Assembly (NCBI GenBank): GCA_903895255.1
Contig: CAITTG010000010.1
Span: 1 to 64,000, forward strand
Source: an uncultured Verrucomicrobia subdivision 3 bacterium
Lineage (GTDB): Bacteria; Verrucomicrobiota; Verrucomicrobiia; Limisphaerales; UBA11358
DNA: 64,000 nt
Direction of reading: 5' to 3'
Shown: in pieces, positions 40,775-48,719 of the stretch
Layout of the letters: the number at the start of each line of letters is the position of its first letter
Numbering within the stretch: position 1 is the first letter of the stretch
Program-made: the position numbers and the translations under genes
The notes under the pieces: generated by a model
What the model was told of the DNA's origin: nothing
Seen by the model: the letters and a program-made list of their open reading frames with translations, nothing else
The model's database searches: none

Positions 40775-40913
40775 TACTGACATTCATTTGCGACGGGACC
40801 GGCCGGCGGTCCGGCACCTGGGGGTGCGGCGTACGGGCGGCGACGGCGCGCGGGGCCGGTCCGTTCCCAAAAGTTGCCTTTGCCACTTTCATCGGGAACC
40901 AGTTTATACCCCC

Positions 40914-40959
40914 ACCCTGGACATCCGCTGTCCAGGGTCCAAAATAATTAAACTTTTTT
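40914..40959 (+). terminator. Terminator-like hairpin at the end of element copy 2
   Basis: Arms ACCCTGGACA (40914-40923) and TGTCCAGGGT (40929-40938) around TCCGC, the same core as at 12608-12632. A T run follows only 14 nt later (40953-40959), so termination would be weaker than in copy 1. CATCGGGA precedes both hairpins by a similar distance. Confidence 0.5.
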
Positions 40960-41194
40960 TCCCAGGCGGAATCGGGGTTTAAACGCGGCTGGAAACCCGC
41001 AGCCTGCTTTGCGGGCGGAGCACCGGCTTGCCGCCGGCTTTGGACGCTCCTATTATCCCAGCGGTCCGCAACCCAACGAGCCTACCCCAACGTCGCCTGG
41101 CTGAAAAGCGGCCACATACCGGCGATCCGCCGTCCCTTTTTATTTTACAAAACCGGTTTTTTGCCAGAAATTCTGCGAGCTTGGAATATAACGC

Positions 41195-42094
41195 ATGAAT
41201 TTATCCCGTTTGGTCCTTTTAAAGTCCCCGGTCCCACCCCGGCTGGCAGCTTGGTTGTTGCTGACGCTGGTTTTGGCCGCCGCCGTTGGCCGGGCGGATG
41301 CCCCCGCCACCGCGGCTTCGCCGGTCACCTACCGCCATATTGTCCGGCGCTCACCCAACTTCTCCATTCACATCGTCACCATTGATCTGGCGGACCCCCG
41401 GGTCACCGTGCGGGTCGCCCCCGGCGGACCGGCCCCCACCAACGGCGTCCCCTGGGTGACCACCCTGCTGCCGCCCAGTGAGATTGCCACCCGGGAACAC
41501 TTTGACGTCGCCGTCAACGGCGATTTCTTCTCTGCCATCGCCACCAAGGACATTGAGGGGCGCAAAACCGGCTACATTCGGGGCAAGCCCGCCTTCCCCG
41601 AAGGCCCGGCCATGACCGACGGCCACCTCTGGCACGCCGAGACGCAAGCCCGGCCTTACTTGGAAATCACCGCCGACCGCCATGCCAAAATCCTCCCCGG
41701 CCAGCCCAGCCTCCCCTTGGAAGCCTCCGCCCGCGAAGCCGTCGGCGGCGGCCAGATTATTGTGAGCGACGGCAAATCCCAGGTCTTTACGAACACCTTT
41801 GCCACCGCCCGCCATCCGCGCACCGTGGTGGGGGTGGACCGCGCCGGCCAGCGCCTGACCTTGTTCGTGGTGGATGGCCGGCAGCCGCAACTCTCCATCG
41901 GCATGACCCTGGCGGAACTCGCGCAAGAGATGCTCGCGCTCGGCTGTGACCGCGCCTTGAACCTCGATGGCGGCGGTTCCACCGAACTGGTCTGGCGGCA
42001 GCCGGACACCCACCAGTTGCAAGTCTTGAACTCCCCCTCCGATTCCAAAGAACGCTCCGTCGCGGATGTGCTGGGCGTGACGTTTGAGCCCTGA
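41195..42094 (+). CDS. Secreted phosphodiester glycosidase (NAGPA-domain) protein
   Basis: 299 residues with signal peptide (LAAWLLLTLVLAAAVGRADA). The NAGPA/DUF2233 domain is shown by VAVNGDFFS, GYIRGKPAF, HPRTVVGVDRAGQRLTLFVVDGRQPQLSIGMTLAELAQEMLALG and the signature NLDGGGSTELV. Relatives hydrolyse phosphodiester-linked sugars or take part in exopolysaccharide metabolism in the periplasm. It reads away from the larA homologue and towards larE. Exact substrate unknown. Confidence 0.88.
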   Translation: MNLSRLVLLKSPVPPRLAAWLLLTLVLAAAVGRADAPATAASPVTYRHIVRRSPNFSIHIVTIDLADPRVTVRVAPGGPAPTNGVPWVTTLLPPSEIATREHFDVAVNGDFFSAIATKDIEGRKTGYIRGKPAFPEGPAMTDGHLWHAETQARPYLEITADRHAKILPGQPSLPLEASAREAVGGGQIIVSDGKSQVFTNTFATARHPRTVVGVDRAGQRLTLFVVDGRQPQLSIGMTLAELAQEMLALGCDRALNLDGGGSTELVWRQPDTHQLQVLNSPSDSKERSVADVLGVTFEP

Positions 42095-42109
42095 AAGCCA
42101 GTTCAATCA

Positions 42110-42135
42110 CGCCATGCCCCAAAATGGGCATGGCG
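42110..42135 (+). terminator. Hairpin after the phosphodiester glycosidase gene
   Basis: CGCCATGCCC (42110-42119) pairs with GGGCATGGCG (42126-42135), a 10-bp stem 16 nt past the stop codon. The following GAAAAGCCTTTG is not a clean T run, so termination is uncertain. Confidence 0.5.
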
Positions 42136-42180
42136 GAAAAGCCTTTGATTGTAGGAGACGAGGTGACGAATCTCTGACTT

Positions 42181-42253
42181 TTCCCGCTGGAGCACCCGTC
42201 TGCCATTGGCCGCCGAGCGCCTGGCCGATAAAGGCCGGGAAACCAGCGGGGAA
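42181..42253 (+). ncRNA. Structured leader upstream of larE (candidate cis-regulatory RNA)
   Basis: TTCCCGCTGG (42181-42190) pairs with CCAGCGGGGAA (42243-42253). Inside, CCCG/CGGG and GGCC-GATAAA-GGCC form further stems and GGGAAACC lies at the closing side. The layout (one closing stem enclosing nested stems, about 90 nt before the larE start) is that of a riboswitch-like leader. I cannot match it securely to a known class. Confidence 0.4.
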
Positions 42254-42339
42254 TTGTGACCGGGTGTTCGTTTACCAGCGTTTGCCGCCGCTCCCCCGTG
42301 CCGCTCGACATTACGGCGGGGAAATGCGATTATAATGGC

Positions 42340-43179
42340 GTGACGACCAGCAAATTAGAACTCCTCCGGCGCACCCTCCAGGGCTACGGCTCCTGTCTGG
42401 TGGCCTATTCGGGCGGGGTGGACTCGGTCTTGCTCGCGCGGGTGGCCCATGAAACCCTGGGCGCGCGGGCGCTGGCGGTGATCGCGGATTCCGCGAGTCT
42501 GCCCCGGCGCGAACTGCAGGAGGCGCTGGACCTGGGCGTCCAGTTCGGGTTTCCGGTGCGGGTGGTGAAAACGGCGGAGTTTGACAACCCCAGCTATCTG
42601 GCCAATCCCTCCAACCGCTGCTATTTCTGCAAGCACGAGCTGTTTGAGCATCTCACGCCCATTGCCCGCGCGGAGGGGTTTGCCGTGATCGCCTATGGTG
42701 AAAATGCCAGTGATGCGGGCGATTTCCGGCCCGGGTCCAAGGCGGCGGCGGAGTTTGCCGTGCGCGCCCCCCTCAAGGAGGCGGGGCTGACGAAGGCGGA
42801 GATTCGCGAAATTTCCGCGCAATTGGGCCTGCCCACGGCGGACAAGCCGCAAATGGCCTGCCTGAGTTCGCGCATTCCCTACGGCGAGGCGGTTTCCCCG
42901 GAAAAACTGGCCATGATCGAGGCGGCGGAGAATATTTTGCGGGACGCGGGGTTTTACGAGGTGCGGGTGCGCCATCACGAGGGCGCGGCGGGGGCCATTA
43001 CGCCGGCCAAGCTGGCGCGGATTGAGATTGCGGTGGCGGAGATTCCCAAATTGCTGGCCGGCGATACTCTGGCCCGGATCTCGGCGGCCATTGCGAAGGT
43101 AGGTTACCAGCATGTGACGCTGGATTTGCAGGGCTACCGGCGGGGCAGTGTCAACGAGGTTTTGGCCAAGCTGACTTGA
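42340..43179 (+). CDS. larE: ATP-dependent sacrificial sulfur transferase LarE
   Basis: 279 residues from GTG 42340. The PP-loop SGGVDSVLLARVA activates the pyridinium precursor as an AMP ester. NRCYFCKHELF and QMACLSSRIPYGEAVS are LarE signatures, the latter holding the Cys whose sulfur is donated in the Lactobacillus enzyme. LarE makes the dithiolated intermediate of the nickel-pincer nucleotide used by LarA. LarB and LarC are not in this window. GTG is chosen because the longer frame has no family similarity before it. A TATAAT sits at 42331. Confidence 0.93.
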   Translation: MTTSKLELLRRTLQGYGSCLVAYSGGVDSVLLARVAHETLGARALAVIADSASLPRRELQEALDLGVQFGFPVRVVKTAEFDNPSYLANPSNRCYFCKHELFEHLTPIARAEGFAVIAYGENASDAGDFRPGSKAAAEFAVRAPLKEAGLTKAEIREISAQLGLPTADKPQMACLSSRIPYGEAVSPEKLAMIEAAENILRDAGFYEVRVRHHEGAAGAITPAKLARIEIAVAEIPKLLAGDTLARISAAIAKVGYQHVTLDLQGYRRGSVNEVLAKLT

Positions 43180-43215
43180 AACTTTTGACCGGGTTCGGGT
43201 ATTAACAAGGGGACT

Positions 43216-44490
43216 ATGCCGCAATTTTCATATAAAGCCCGCCGGCGCACGGGGCAGCTCGTCGAGGGCGTGCTGGAGGTCGCCGACCGTCCGGCGGCGC
43301 TGGCGCAGATTCAGCGGCTCGGGTTGTTCCCCCTGGCGGTCGATGCCGCGCGCGCGGGCACGGTGGTGACCATTGATGGCAAGGCGAAGCAACCGGGGCT
43401 GGACTTGATGTCCTTCCTCCCGCCGGCCTTCCGGGCCAAGCTCAAGGAAAAGCGCAAACCCAAGATGCAGGAACTGGCCACCTACACGAACCAGCTCGCC
43501 AACCTGCTCCAATCCGGCATGCCCCTCACCACGGCCCTGGGCAGCATGACGCATTTGGAGAGCAAGGGCATTTCCGCCGACGTCAGCCGCGACCTGAAGA
43601 CCGAGGTGACCGAGGGCCGGGGTTTGTCCGATGCGATGGCCAAGCAGCCGCATATTTTTTCGGATTTGTACGTGAACATGGTGCGGGCGGGCGAGCAGAG
43701 CGGGTCGCTGGTGCAAGTGCTGCGGCGGATGGCGGGGCATCTGTCGCAATTCGCCGAGGTGCAGGCTAAATTCACCTCCGCGATGATTTATCCCCTGCTG
43801 GTGATGATCGTGGGCGCGGGCATCATCGCGTTCTTCATGTTTTTCATGATGCCGCGATTCATGACGATTTTCAGCGGGTTTGGCGTGGACCTGCCGCTGC
43901 CCACGAAGTTGCTGATGGGCTTTAGCAATTTTCTGCTGGGGTATTGGTGGTTGATCGCGCTGCTGGTGATCGTGGCGGTGATTTTATTCAAACGGTTTCA
44001 GACCAGCGAAAAGGGCGCGCGCAAGCTGGATGAACTGCGCATGAAACTGCCCGTGGTGGGCAAGGTGGTGAAGCTGAATTTGTTCGGCCAGTTCGCGCGC
44101 ACGCTGGGGACGCTCCTGCAAAACGGCGTGCCGGTGCTCACGGCTTTGAAAATCACCGAGCAAGTGCTGCCCAACCGCATCGTCAAAGAGGCCATCGCCA
44201 AAACCCGCGAGGCGGTGACGGACGGCAAAACGCTGGCGCAACCGCTGGCGGCGAGCAAGGTGTTCCCGCAACTCATGGTGGACCTCGTGCGCATCGGCGA
44301 GGAGACGGGCGACGTGCCCGGGGCGTTGAACAACATCGCGGACACTTACGAGGGCGAGCTCGAAATCGGCCTGCGGGTGATGACCCAGTTGATCGAGCCG
44401 ATCATGATCATCATGATCGCGCTGGTGGTGGGCTTCCTGTTGTTGAGCCTGCTGCTGCCGATGTTCCGGCTGATTTCCCAGATTCATTGA
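43216..44490 (+). CDS. gspF: Type II secretion / pilus inner-membrane platform protein GspF
   Basis: 424 residues. It has an N-terminal MPQFSYKARRRTGQLVEGVLE and two repeated GspF domains (each with QLANLLQSGMPLTTAL / TLGTLLQNGVPVLTAL and GEQSGSL / GEETGDVPGAL). Three membrane segments include a C-terminal LIEPIMIIMIALVVGFLLLSLLLPMF. It anchors the GspE ATPase and the pseudopilus. First gene of gspFHIJK, separated by 36 nt from larE. Confidence 0.95.
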   Translation: MPQFSYKARRRTGQLVEGVLEVADRPAALAQIQRLGLFPLAVDAARAGTVVTIDGKAKQPGLDLMSFLPPAFRAKLKEKRKPKMQELATYTNQLANLLQSGMPLTTALGSMTHLESKGISADVSRDLKTEVTEGRGLSDAMAKQPHIFSDLYVNMVRAGEQSGSLVQVLRRMAGHLSQFAEVQAKFTSAMIYPLLVMIVGAGIIAFFMFFMMPRFMTIFSGFGVDLPLPTKLLMGFSNFLLGYWWLIALLVIVAVILFKRFQTSEKGARKLDELRMKLPVVGKVVKLNLFGQFARTLGTLLQNGVPVLTALKITEQVLPNRIVKEAIAKTREAVTDGKTLAQPLAASKVFPQLMVDLVRIGEETGDVPGALNNIADTYEGELEIGLRVMTQLIEPIMIIMIALVVGFLLLSLLLPMFRLISQIH

Positions 44491-44987
44491 TGAACGTGGC
44501 AGGGCCATCACGGGCGCGGCGCGGCTTTACCCTCATGGAGGTCATGGTCGTGGTGGCCATCATGGGCATGATCATGGCCATGGGCGTGCCTTCGATCCTC
44601 GCGGCGTTGAAAAAGGACGGCATGCGCAAGGCGGTGAGTGATTTGCAGGATGTGTGTTTCCAGGCGCGCGGCCAGGCGATCATGCAGAACCGCACGGTGG
44701 CGGTGGTGTTTCATCCCGGGGAACGCAGTTTTGCCACCGAGGGGGGCAGCGTGGGGACGAGCGGGGACAAGGTCACCTCCAGCGTGCTGCCCGCCGGCGT
44801 GGACATCGCGATGCTGGACATTAATCTGATGGATTTTGGCGCGTCGGACTGGTGCAAATGCCGGTTTTTCCCGGATGGCACCAGTGATGAAATGACGGTG
44901 GTGCTGCACGCCAAGGATCAGTGGCGCAAATTCACCCTGGAATTTTCCACCGGCCTGCCCACCGTGACGGATGACGTGACCAAATGA
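44490..44987 (+). CDS. gspH: GspH-type minor pseudopilin
   Basis: 165 residues. A type IV prepilin signal, RARRG-FTLMEVMVVVAIMGM, places Gly before the cleavage site and Glu at +5. A short globular domain follows with VCFQARGQAIMQNRTVAVVF and CKCRFFPDGTSD, as in GspH. The start codon overlaps the gspF stop by one base. The major pseudopilin gspG is not in the window. Confidence 0.85.
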   Translation: MNVAGPSRARRGFTLMEVMVVVAIMGMIMAMGVPSILAALKKDGMRKAVSDLQDVCFQARGQAIMQNRTVAVVFHPGERSFATEGGSVGTSGDKVTSSVLPAGVDIAMLDINLMDFGASDWCKCRFFPDGTSDEMTVVLHAKDQWRKFTLEFSTGLPTVTDDVTK

Positions 44988-45433
44988 ACCTGCCCACCCA
45001 CATCACGCCTGAAACCGGGAAGCGCTCCGGCACCGCCGCCTTTTCGTTGCTGGAGGTCATGGTGGCGATCGCGATTTTCTTCACGGCGGCCTTTGCGATT
45101 TTAACCGTGGTGGGCGGCGCGCTGCGCAACGCCCACCTGTTGCAGCGTCCGCAAGTGGATGCCGCCGCCGTGGCCAGCGCGTTGTCCATCACCAATAAAA
45201 TCATCGAGGGGACGGCCAGCGGGGATTTGAGCGAAATCCTGGGCGACACTTACCGCGGTTACACGTACGAGTCCACGGCCGTCGAAGTCCAGTCGAACAA
45301 GCTTTTTCAAGTGGACTTCACGATCTACAGCCCGGATTCGGGGCATCCGGTGTTTTCCAAAATCAGCACCCGGCTGTTCCGGCCGGAATCACCGCCGGGC
45401 ACGCTGGACGGCGGGGGCATGGGGCTGCATTGA
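44984..45433 (+). CDS. gspI: GspI-type minor pseudopilin
   Basis: 149 residues. Prepilin motif SGTAA-FSLLEVMVAIAIFF with Glu at +5, but Ala instead of Gly at -1 of the expected cleavage site. The globular part is short and beta-rich, with QVDAAAVASALSITNKIIEG. It overlaps gspH by 4 nt, and gene order supports the GspI assignment. Confidence 0.8.
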   Translation: MNLPTHITPETGKRSGTAAFSLLEVMVAIAIFFTAAFAILTVVGGALRNAHLLQRPQVDAAAVASALSITNKIIEGTASGDLSEILGDTYRGYTYESTAVEVQSNKLFQVDFTIYSPDSGHPVFSKISTRLFRPESPPGTLDGGGMGLH

Positions 45434-45437
45434 CGCG

Positions 45438-46181
45438 ATGAGGAACCTGCCCGCCAACCGTTCGTCCCGCGCCTTCACCCTCATGGAGATGATGGTGGCC
45501 ATCGCCATCTTTGGCATGATCGTGGCCACGATTTATTCCACGTGGATCCTCATCGTGCGCTCGTCGGTCATTGGGCAGGAGGCGGCGGCGCAGGCGCAGC
45601 GCGAGCGCATCGCCATCCGCACGGTGGAGAGTTCGCTGATGTGCGTGCAGTCCTTCCAGGCCTCGATGAAATATTACAGTTTCGACGTGGAGAACGGCTC
45701 CGAGCCGGTGTTCAGTTTCACGGCGCGGCTGCCGGATGTGTTTCCCCGCAACGGCAAGTTCGGGGACTTCAACGTGCGCCGGCTGACCTACAGCGTGGAG
45801 CCGGGCGCGGATCAAACCAAAAACCTCGTGCTGCGGCAGCGTCCCATCCTCATGGACATGGATGAGGATGAAAAAAACACGCCGCTGGTGCTGGCCCGCA
45901 ACGTCAAGGAATTTGCCATCGAGTGCTGGGATACGAATCAAATGAGCTGGGCGACGGAGTGGGATGACACGAACTCCATCCCGCCGCTGGTGCGGGTGAG
46001 TTTCACGTTGGGCAGCCGCGCCGAAAATGGCCTGGACGGTCCGGACCTGAAATTGTGCCGCGTGATCGCCCTGCCATGCAACACCATGCCCGGCGGCATG
46101 CAATCGCCGGGGGGCCCGGGCCGCGGGGTGCCGGCGCCGGGCGTGCCGCAAGTGAACCCCATCTCGGGATTGCAGCGATGA
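45438..46181 (+). CDS. gspJ: GspJ-type minor pseudopilin
   Basis: 247 residues. Prepilin motif SSRA-FTLMEMMVAIAIFGM, again with Ala at -1. The rest shows the GspJ pattern: a helix followed by beta strands with RLTYSVEPG, LVLARNVKEFAIECWD and VRVSFTLG. It ends in a Gly/Pro-rich tail. It overlaps gspK by 4 nt. Confidence 0.83.
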   Translation: MRNLPANRSSRAFTLMEMMVAIAIFGMIVATIYSTWILIVRSSVIGQEAAAQAQRERIAIRTVESSLMCVQSFQASMKYYSFDVENGSEPVFSFTARLPDVFPRNGKFGDFNVRRLTYSVEPGADQTKNLVLRQRPILMDMDEDEKNTPLVLARNVKEFAIECWDTNQMSWATEWDDTNSIPPLVRVSFTLGSRAENGLDGPDLKLCRVIALPCNTMPGGMQSPGGPGRGVPAPGVPQVNPISGLQR

Positions 46182-47257
46182 AACTAACCACCGCCCCCAA
46201 GCCCGCTGGCATCGCCTTGATCGTGGCCATGATTGCCATTGCCGTGCTCACCGTGCTCGCCGCCGCGTTTGCCTTCTCGATGAAGATCGAAACCCGGCTC
46301 GCCATGAATGCGGATTCCGAGCAGCAAATGTTCTGGCTGGGCCGGGCCGGGGTGGAGACCGCCCGCTGGGTGCTCTCCGAGGAAATGCGCTCCGGTTACC
46401 AGGGCTTTGATTCGTTGAATCAAATCTGGGCTGGCGGTCCGGGCACCGGCGGCGAAACCAACAGCGACCTCTCGGGCTTTTCCTTGAATGACATTCCCAT
46501 GGGCGCGGGCACCTATTCCCTCAAGATTATTGACCAGGAGCGCAAGATGAACATCAACACCGTGCCGCCCATGCTCATCCAGCAGGCGCTCACGGTGATG
46601 GGCGTGAATGCCGACAGCATTAATACCGTGGCCGATTCCATTGAGGACTGGGTCCAGCCGGGGGACGCCCCCCGGCCGGCCGGGGCCAAGAGTGAATATT
46701 ATCAGGGACTGACACCCCCGTATTATGCCAAGGAGGCGCCGATGGATGACCTCTCCGAACTGTTGCTGGTGAAGGGGGTCACCCCGGAAATGTACTGGGG
46801 CGGCGAGGCGGGGGATCACGGTCCGGCGGCCTTTCAGCACAAGCTCGGTTTTGGCAGCGCGCCCGGCCAGGAGCCTAATTATCCCTTTGGCCTGAAGGAT
46901 GTGTTCACCACCGCCTCCACCGGCCGCATCAACATCAACACGGCGGATGCCAACGTGCTGCAAATGATTCCCGGTGTGGATGCCAACGTGGCCGCCGACA
47001 TCATCAAGTTTCGCGCCGGCCCCGACGGTCAGGATGGCACGGAGGATGATCTGCCGTTCCGCAACGTTGGCCAGCTCCAGCAGGCGGGGGTCAACCCCCA
47101 GCTCATGAACCAGCTCAGCCAGGTCTGCGACGTGCGCAGCACCACGTTTGAAGTCCACGTCACTGCCAAATTGGGCAGTTACCAGCGTGAATACGTGGCG
47201 ATCCTCCTCCGCACCAATCCGCAGAACATTGAGATCGTCGGTTTCTGGTGGAAATAA
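46178..47257 (+). CDS. gspK: GspK-type pseudopilin
   Basis: 359 residues. N-terminal PAG-IALIVAMIAIAVLTVLAA lacks the Glu at +5, as is normal for GspK at the pseudopilus tip. The large domain has KMNINTVPP, VADSIEDWVQPGDAPR, PMDDLSELLLVKGVTPEMY and GRININTADANVLQMIPGV, all typical. It caps the pseudopilus with GspI and GspJ. It closes the operon; gspD, gspE and gspG must be elsewhere. Confidence 0.92.
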   Translation: MKLTTAPKPAGIALIVAMIAIAVLTVLAAAFAFSMKIETRLAMNADSEQQMFWLGRAGVETARWVLSEEMRSGYQGFDSLNQIWAGGPGTGGETNSDLSGFSLNDIPMGAGTYSLKIIDQERKMNINTVPPMLIQQALTVMGVNADSINTVADSIEDWVQPGDAPRPAGAKSEYYQGLTPPYYAKEAPMDDLSELLLVKGVTPEMYWGGEAGDHGPAAFQHKLGFGSAPGQEPNYPFGLKDVFTTASTGRININTADANVLQMIPGVDANVAADIIKFRAGPDGQDGTEDDLPFRNVGQLQQAGVNPQLMNQLSQVCDVRSTTFEVHVTAKLGSYQREYVAILLRTNPQNIEIVGFWWK

Positions 47258-47289
47258 TTGGTCCGGTCGGTGGTTCGGCCCGAAAGGCG

Positions 47290-48618
47290 TTAACCGCCCA
47301 GCGTCGTCGGATCTGTCACGTCGCCTTTGTTAAACTCCACATATTCCTCGGTCAGGTCCGCGGCATACATTACCGCGCTGGCGGAGCCGAGGTTGAGGTT
47401 GATGTGCAGGTCGAATTCTTTGGGCGCGGCCGCGGCACACAGGGCGGCATACGTGGCTTTGGTCGGCTGGCCGCGTTTGAGGCTCCACAAGATTTTTTTA
47501 CTGCCGGAAGCGGCGTAACCAATGTCCACCTGCTCCTCCACGATGGTCGCGGCGGAGTAACCCAGGGCATCGATGATGCGGCCCCAGTTTGGATCACCGC
47601 CGTGCCAGCTCGTTTTGACGAGCGCGCTGTTGGCCACGGCCCGGGCGGCCTGGTCGGCCTCCTTGACGGATTTCGCGCCGGACACTTTCACGGTGACCAC
47701 GCGATGGACGCCCTCGCCATCGCGCACGATTTTCTTCGCGAGTTCCAGGCAGACATGGTTGAGCGCGGCCTGGAAGGTGGCGCGGTCGGCGGCGGACAAT
47801 TTGCCGTGGCCGGCCATCCCGTTGGCCAGGACGAGGACCGTGTCGTTGGTGCTCATGTCACCATCCACGGTGATGCGGTTAAAGCTCTGCGCAACCGCTT
47901 GCTCCAAGGCGGCCTGGAGCACTTTGGCGGGAATGGCGGCATCCGTGGTAATGAAGCCGAGCATCGTGGCGTGCAGCCCGCCGTGGGGCAGCGCGGCCGG
48001 CCGCGCGCCGGTGGCGGACATGCCGGGCTGAATCATGCCGGCCCCTTTGCACATGCCGCCCAGGCAAACCGTTTTGCCCGCGAGCTTGAATTCAATCGCG
48101 ATTTGCTTCGGCCGCGAGTCGCTCGTCATGATCGCCTCCACCGCGTGGTCCGCATGCGCGGGCGTGGAGCCGAGTTCCACGGCGGCCTCGATGATGCCGG
48201 CGCGGACCTCATCCATGGGCAGGGTCACACCAATGCGGCCGGTCGAGCCGACCAGCACGGAGCCGCGAGGCACATTGAGGGCAAGCTCGGTGAACAGGAC
48301 CATGTCCGCGGCATCTTTCATGCCTTGTTTGCCGGTGCAGGCGTTGGCGTTTCCGGAGTTGATGACCACGGCGCGGGCGGCGCCCTTTTTCACACGCGGC
48401 ACGCAAATTTTCACCGGGGCGGCGCACACTTGATTGGTTGTGAACATCCCGGCGACGGTGGCCGCGCATTCGGAAACGATCAGCGCGAGGTCGCGCTTCG
48501 GTCCTTTGTTGGAGCCTTTGCCGGTGCCGAGGCGTTTGATGTCGCAAAACACCCCGCTGGCCGTGAAGCCGCGCGGGGCGACCACGGCGCCCGGAATTTC
48601 TTTAAAAACTTTTTTCAT
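47290..48618 (-). CDS. argJ: Arginine biosynthesis bifunctional protein ArgJ
   Basis: 442 residues. ArgJ transfers the acetyl group between ornithine and glutamate. The self-cleavage motif is HATMLGFITTDA, with Thr218 becoming the N-terminal nucleophile of the beta chain. Other family stretches are VINSGNANACTG, VGSTGRIG, ITVDGDMSTNDTVL and GDPNWGRIIDALGYS. ATG 48618 (MKKVFKEIPGAV) is used; a TTG two codons upstream is possible. argC is 3.8 kb away on the same strand. Confidence 0.94.
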   Translation of the reverse strand: MKKVFKEIPGAVVAPRGFTASGVFCDIKRLGTGKGSNKGPKRDLALIVSECAATVAGMFTTNQVCAAPVKICVPRVKKGAARAVVINSGNANACTGKQGMKDAADMVLFTELALNVPRGSVLVGSTGRIGVTLPMDEVRAGIIEAAVELGSTPAHADHAVEAIMTSDSRPKQIAIEFKLAGKTVCLGGMCKGAGMIQPGMSATGARPAALPHGGLHATMLGFITTDAAIPAKVLQAALEQAVAQSFNRITVDGDMSTNDTVLVLANGMAGHGKLSAADRATFQAALNHVCLELAKKIVRDGEGVHRVVTVKVSGAKSVKEADQAARAVANSALVKTSWHGGDPNWGRIIDALGYSAATIVEEQVDIGYAASGSKKILWSLKRGQPTKATYAALCAAAAPKEFDLHINLNLGSASAVMYAADLTEEYVEFNKGDVTDPTTLGG

Positions 48619-48719
48619 GATCAATAATTGGCTTGCCCGATCAAGGTGCTGAGCGGGGGCAAACCGGCGACAATTTTACCGCAGAGGGCGTGATAAACGC
48701 AAAGCAATATGACGCCGGA

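Noticed and set aside
40980-41100. GC-rich imperfect repeats after element copy 2 as a further part of that element
   Set aside because: The corresponding stretch after copy 1 does not align, so the shared element is taken to end at the hairpin and T run.
42181-42253. Molybdenum-cofactor or cobalamin riboswitch before larE
   Set aside because: A few short motifs (CCGAGC, GGGAAACC) look similar, but the conserved core of neither class can be laid out; kept only as an unnamed structured leader.
42331-42336. TATAAT directly before the larE start as a leaderless promoter
   Set aside because: The implied transcription start would fall inside the gene, and the best -35 candidate is 20 nt away.
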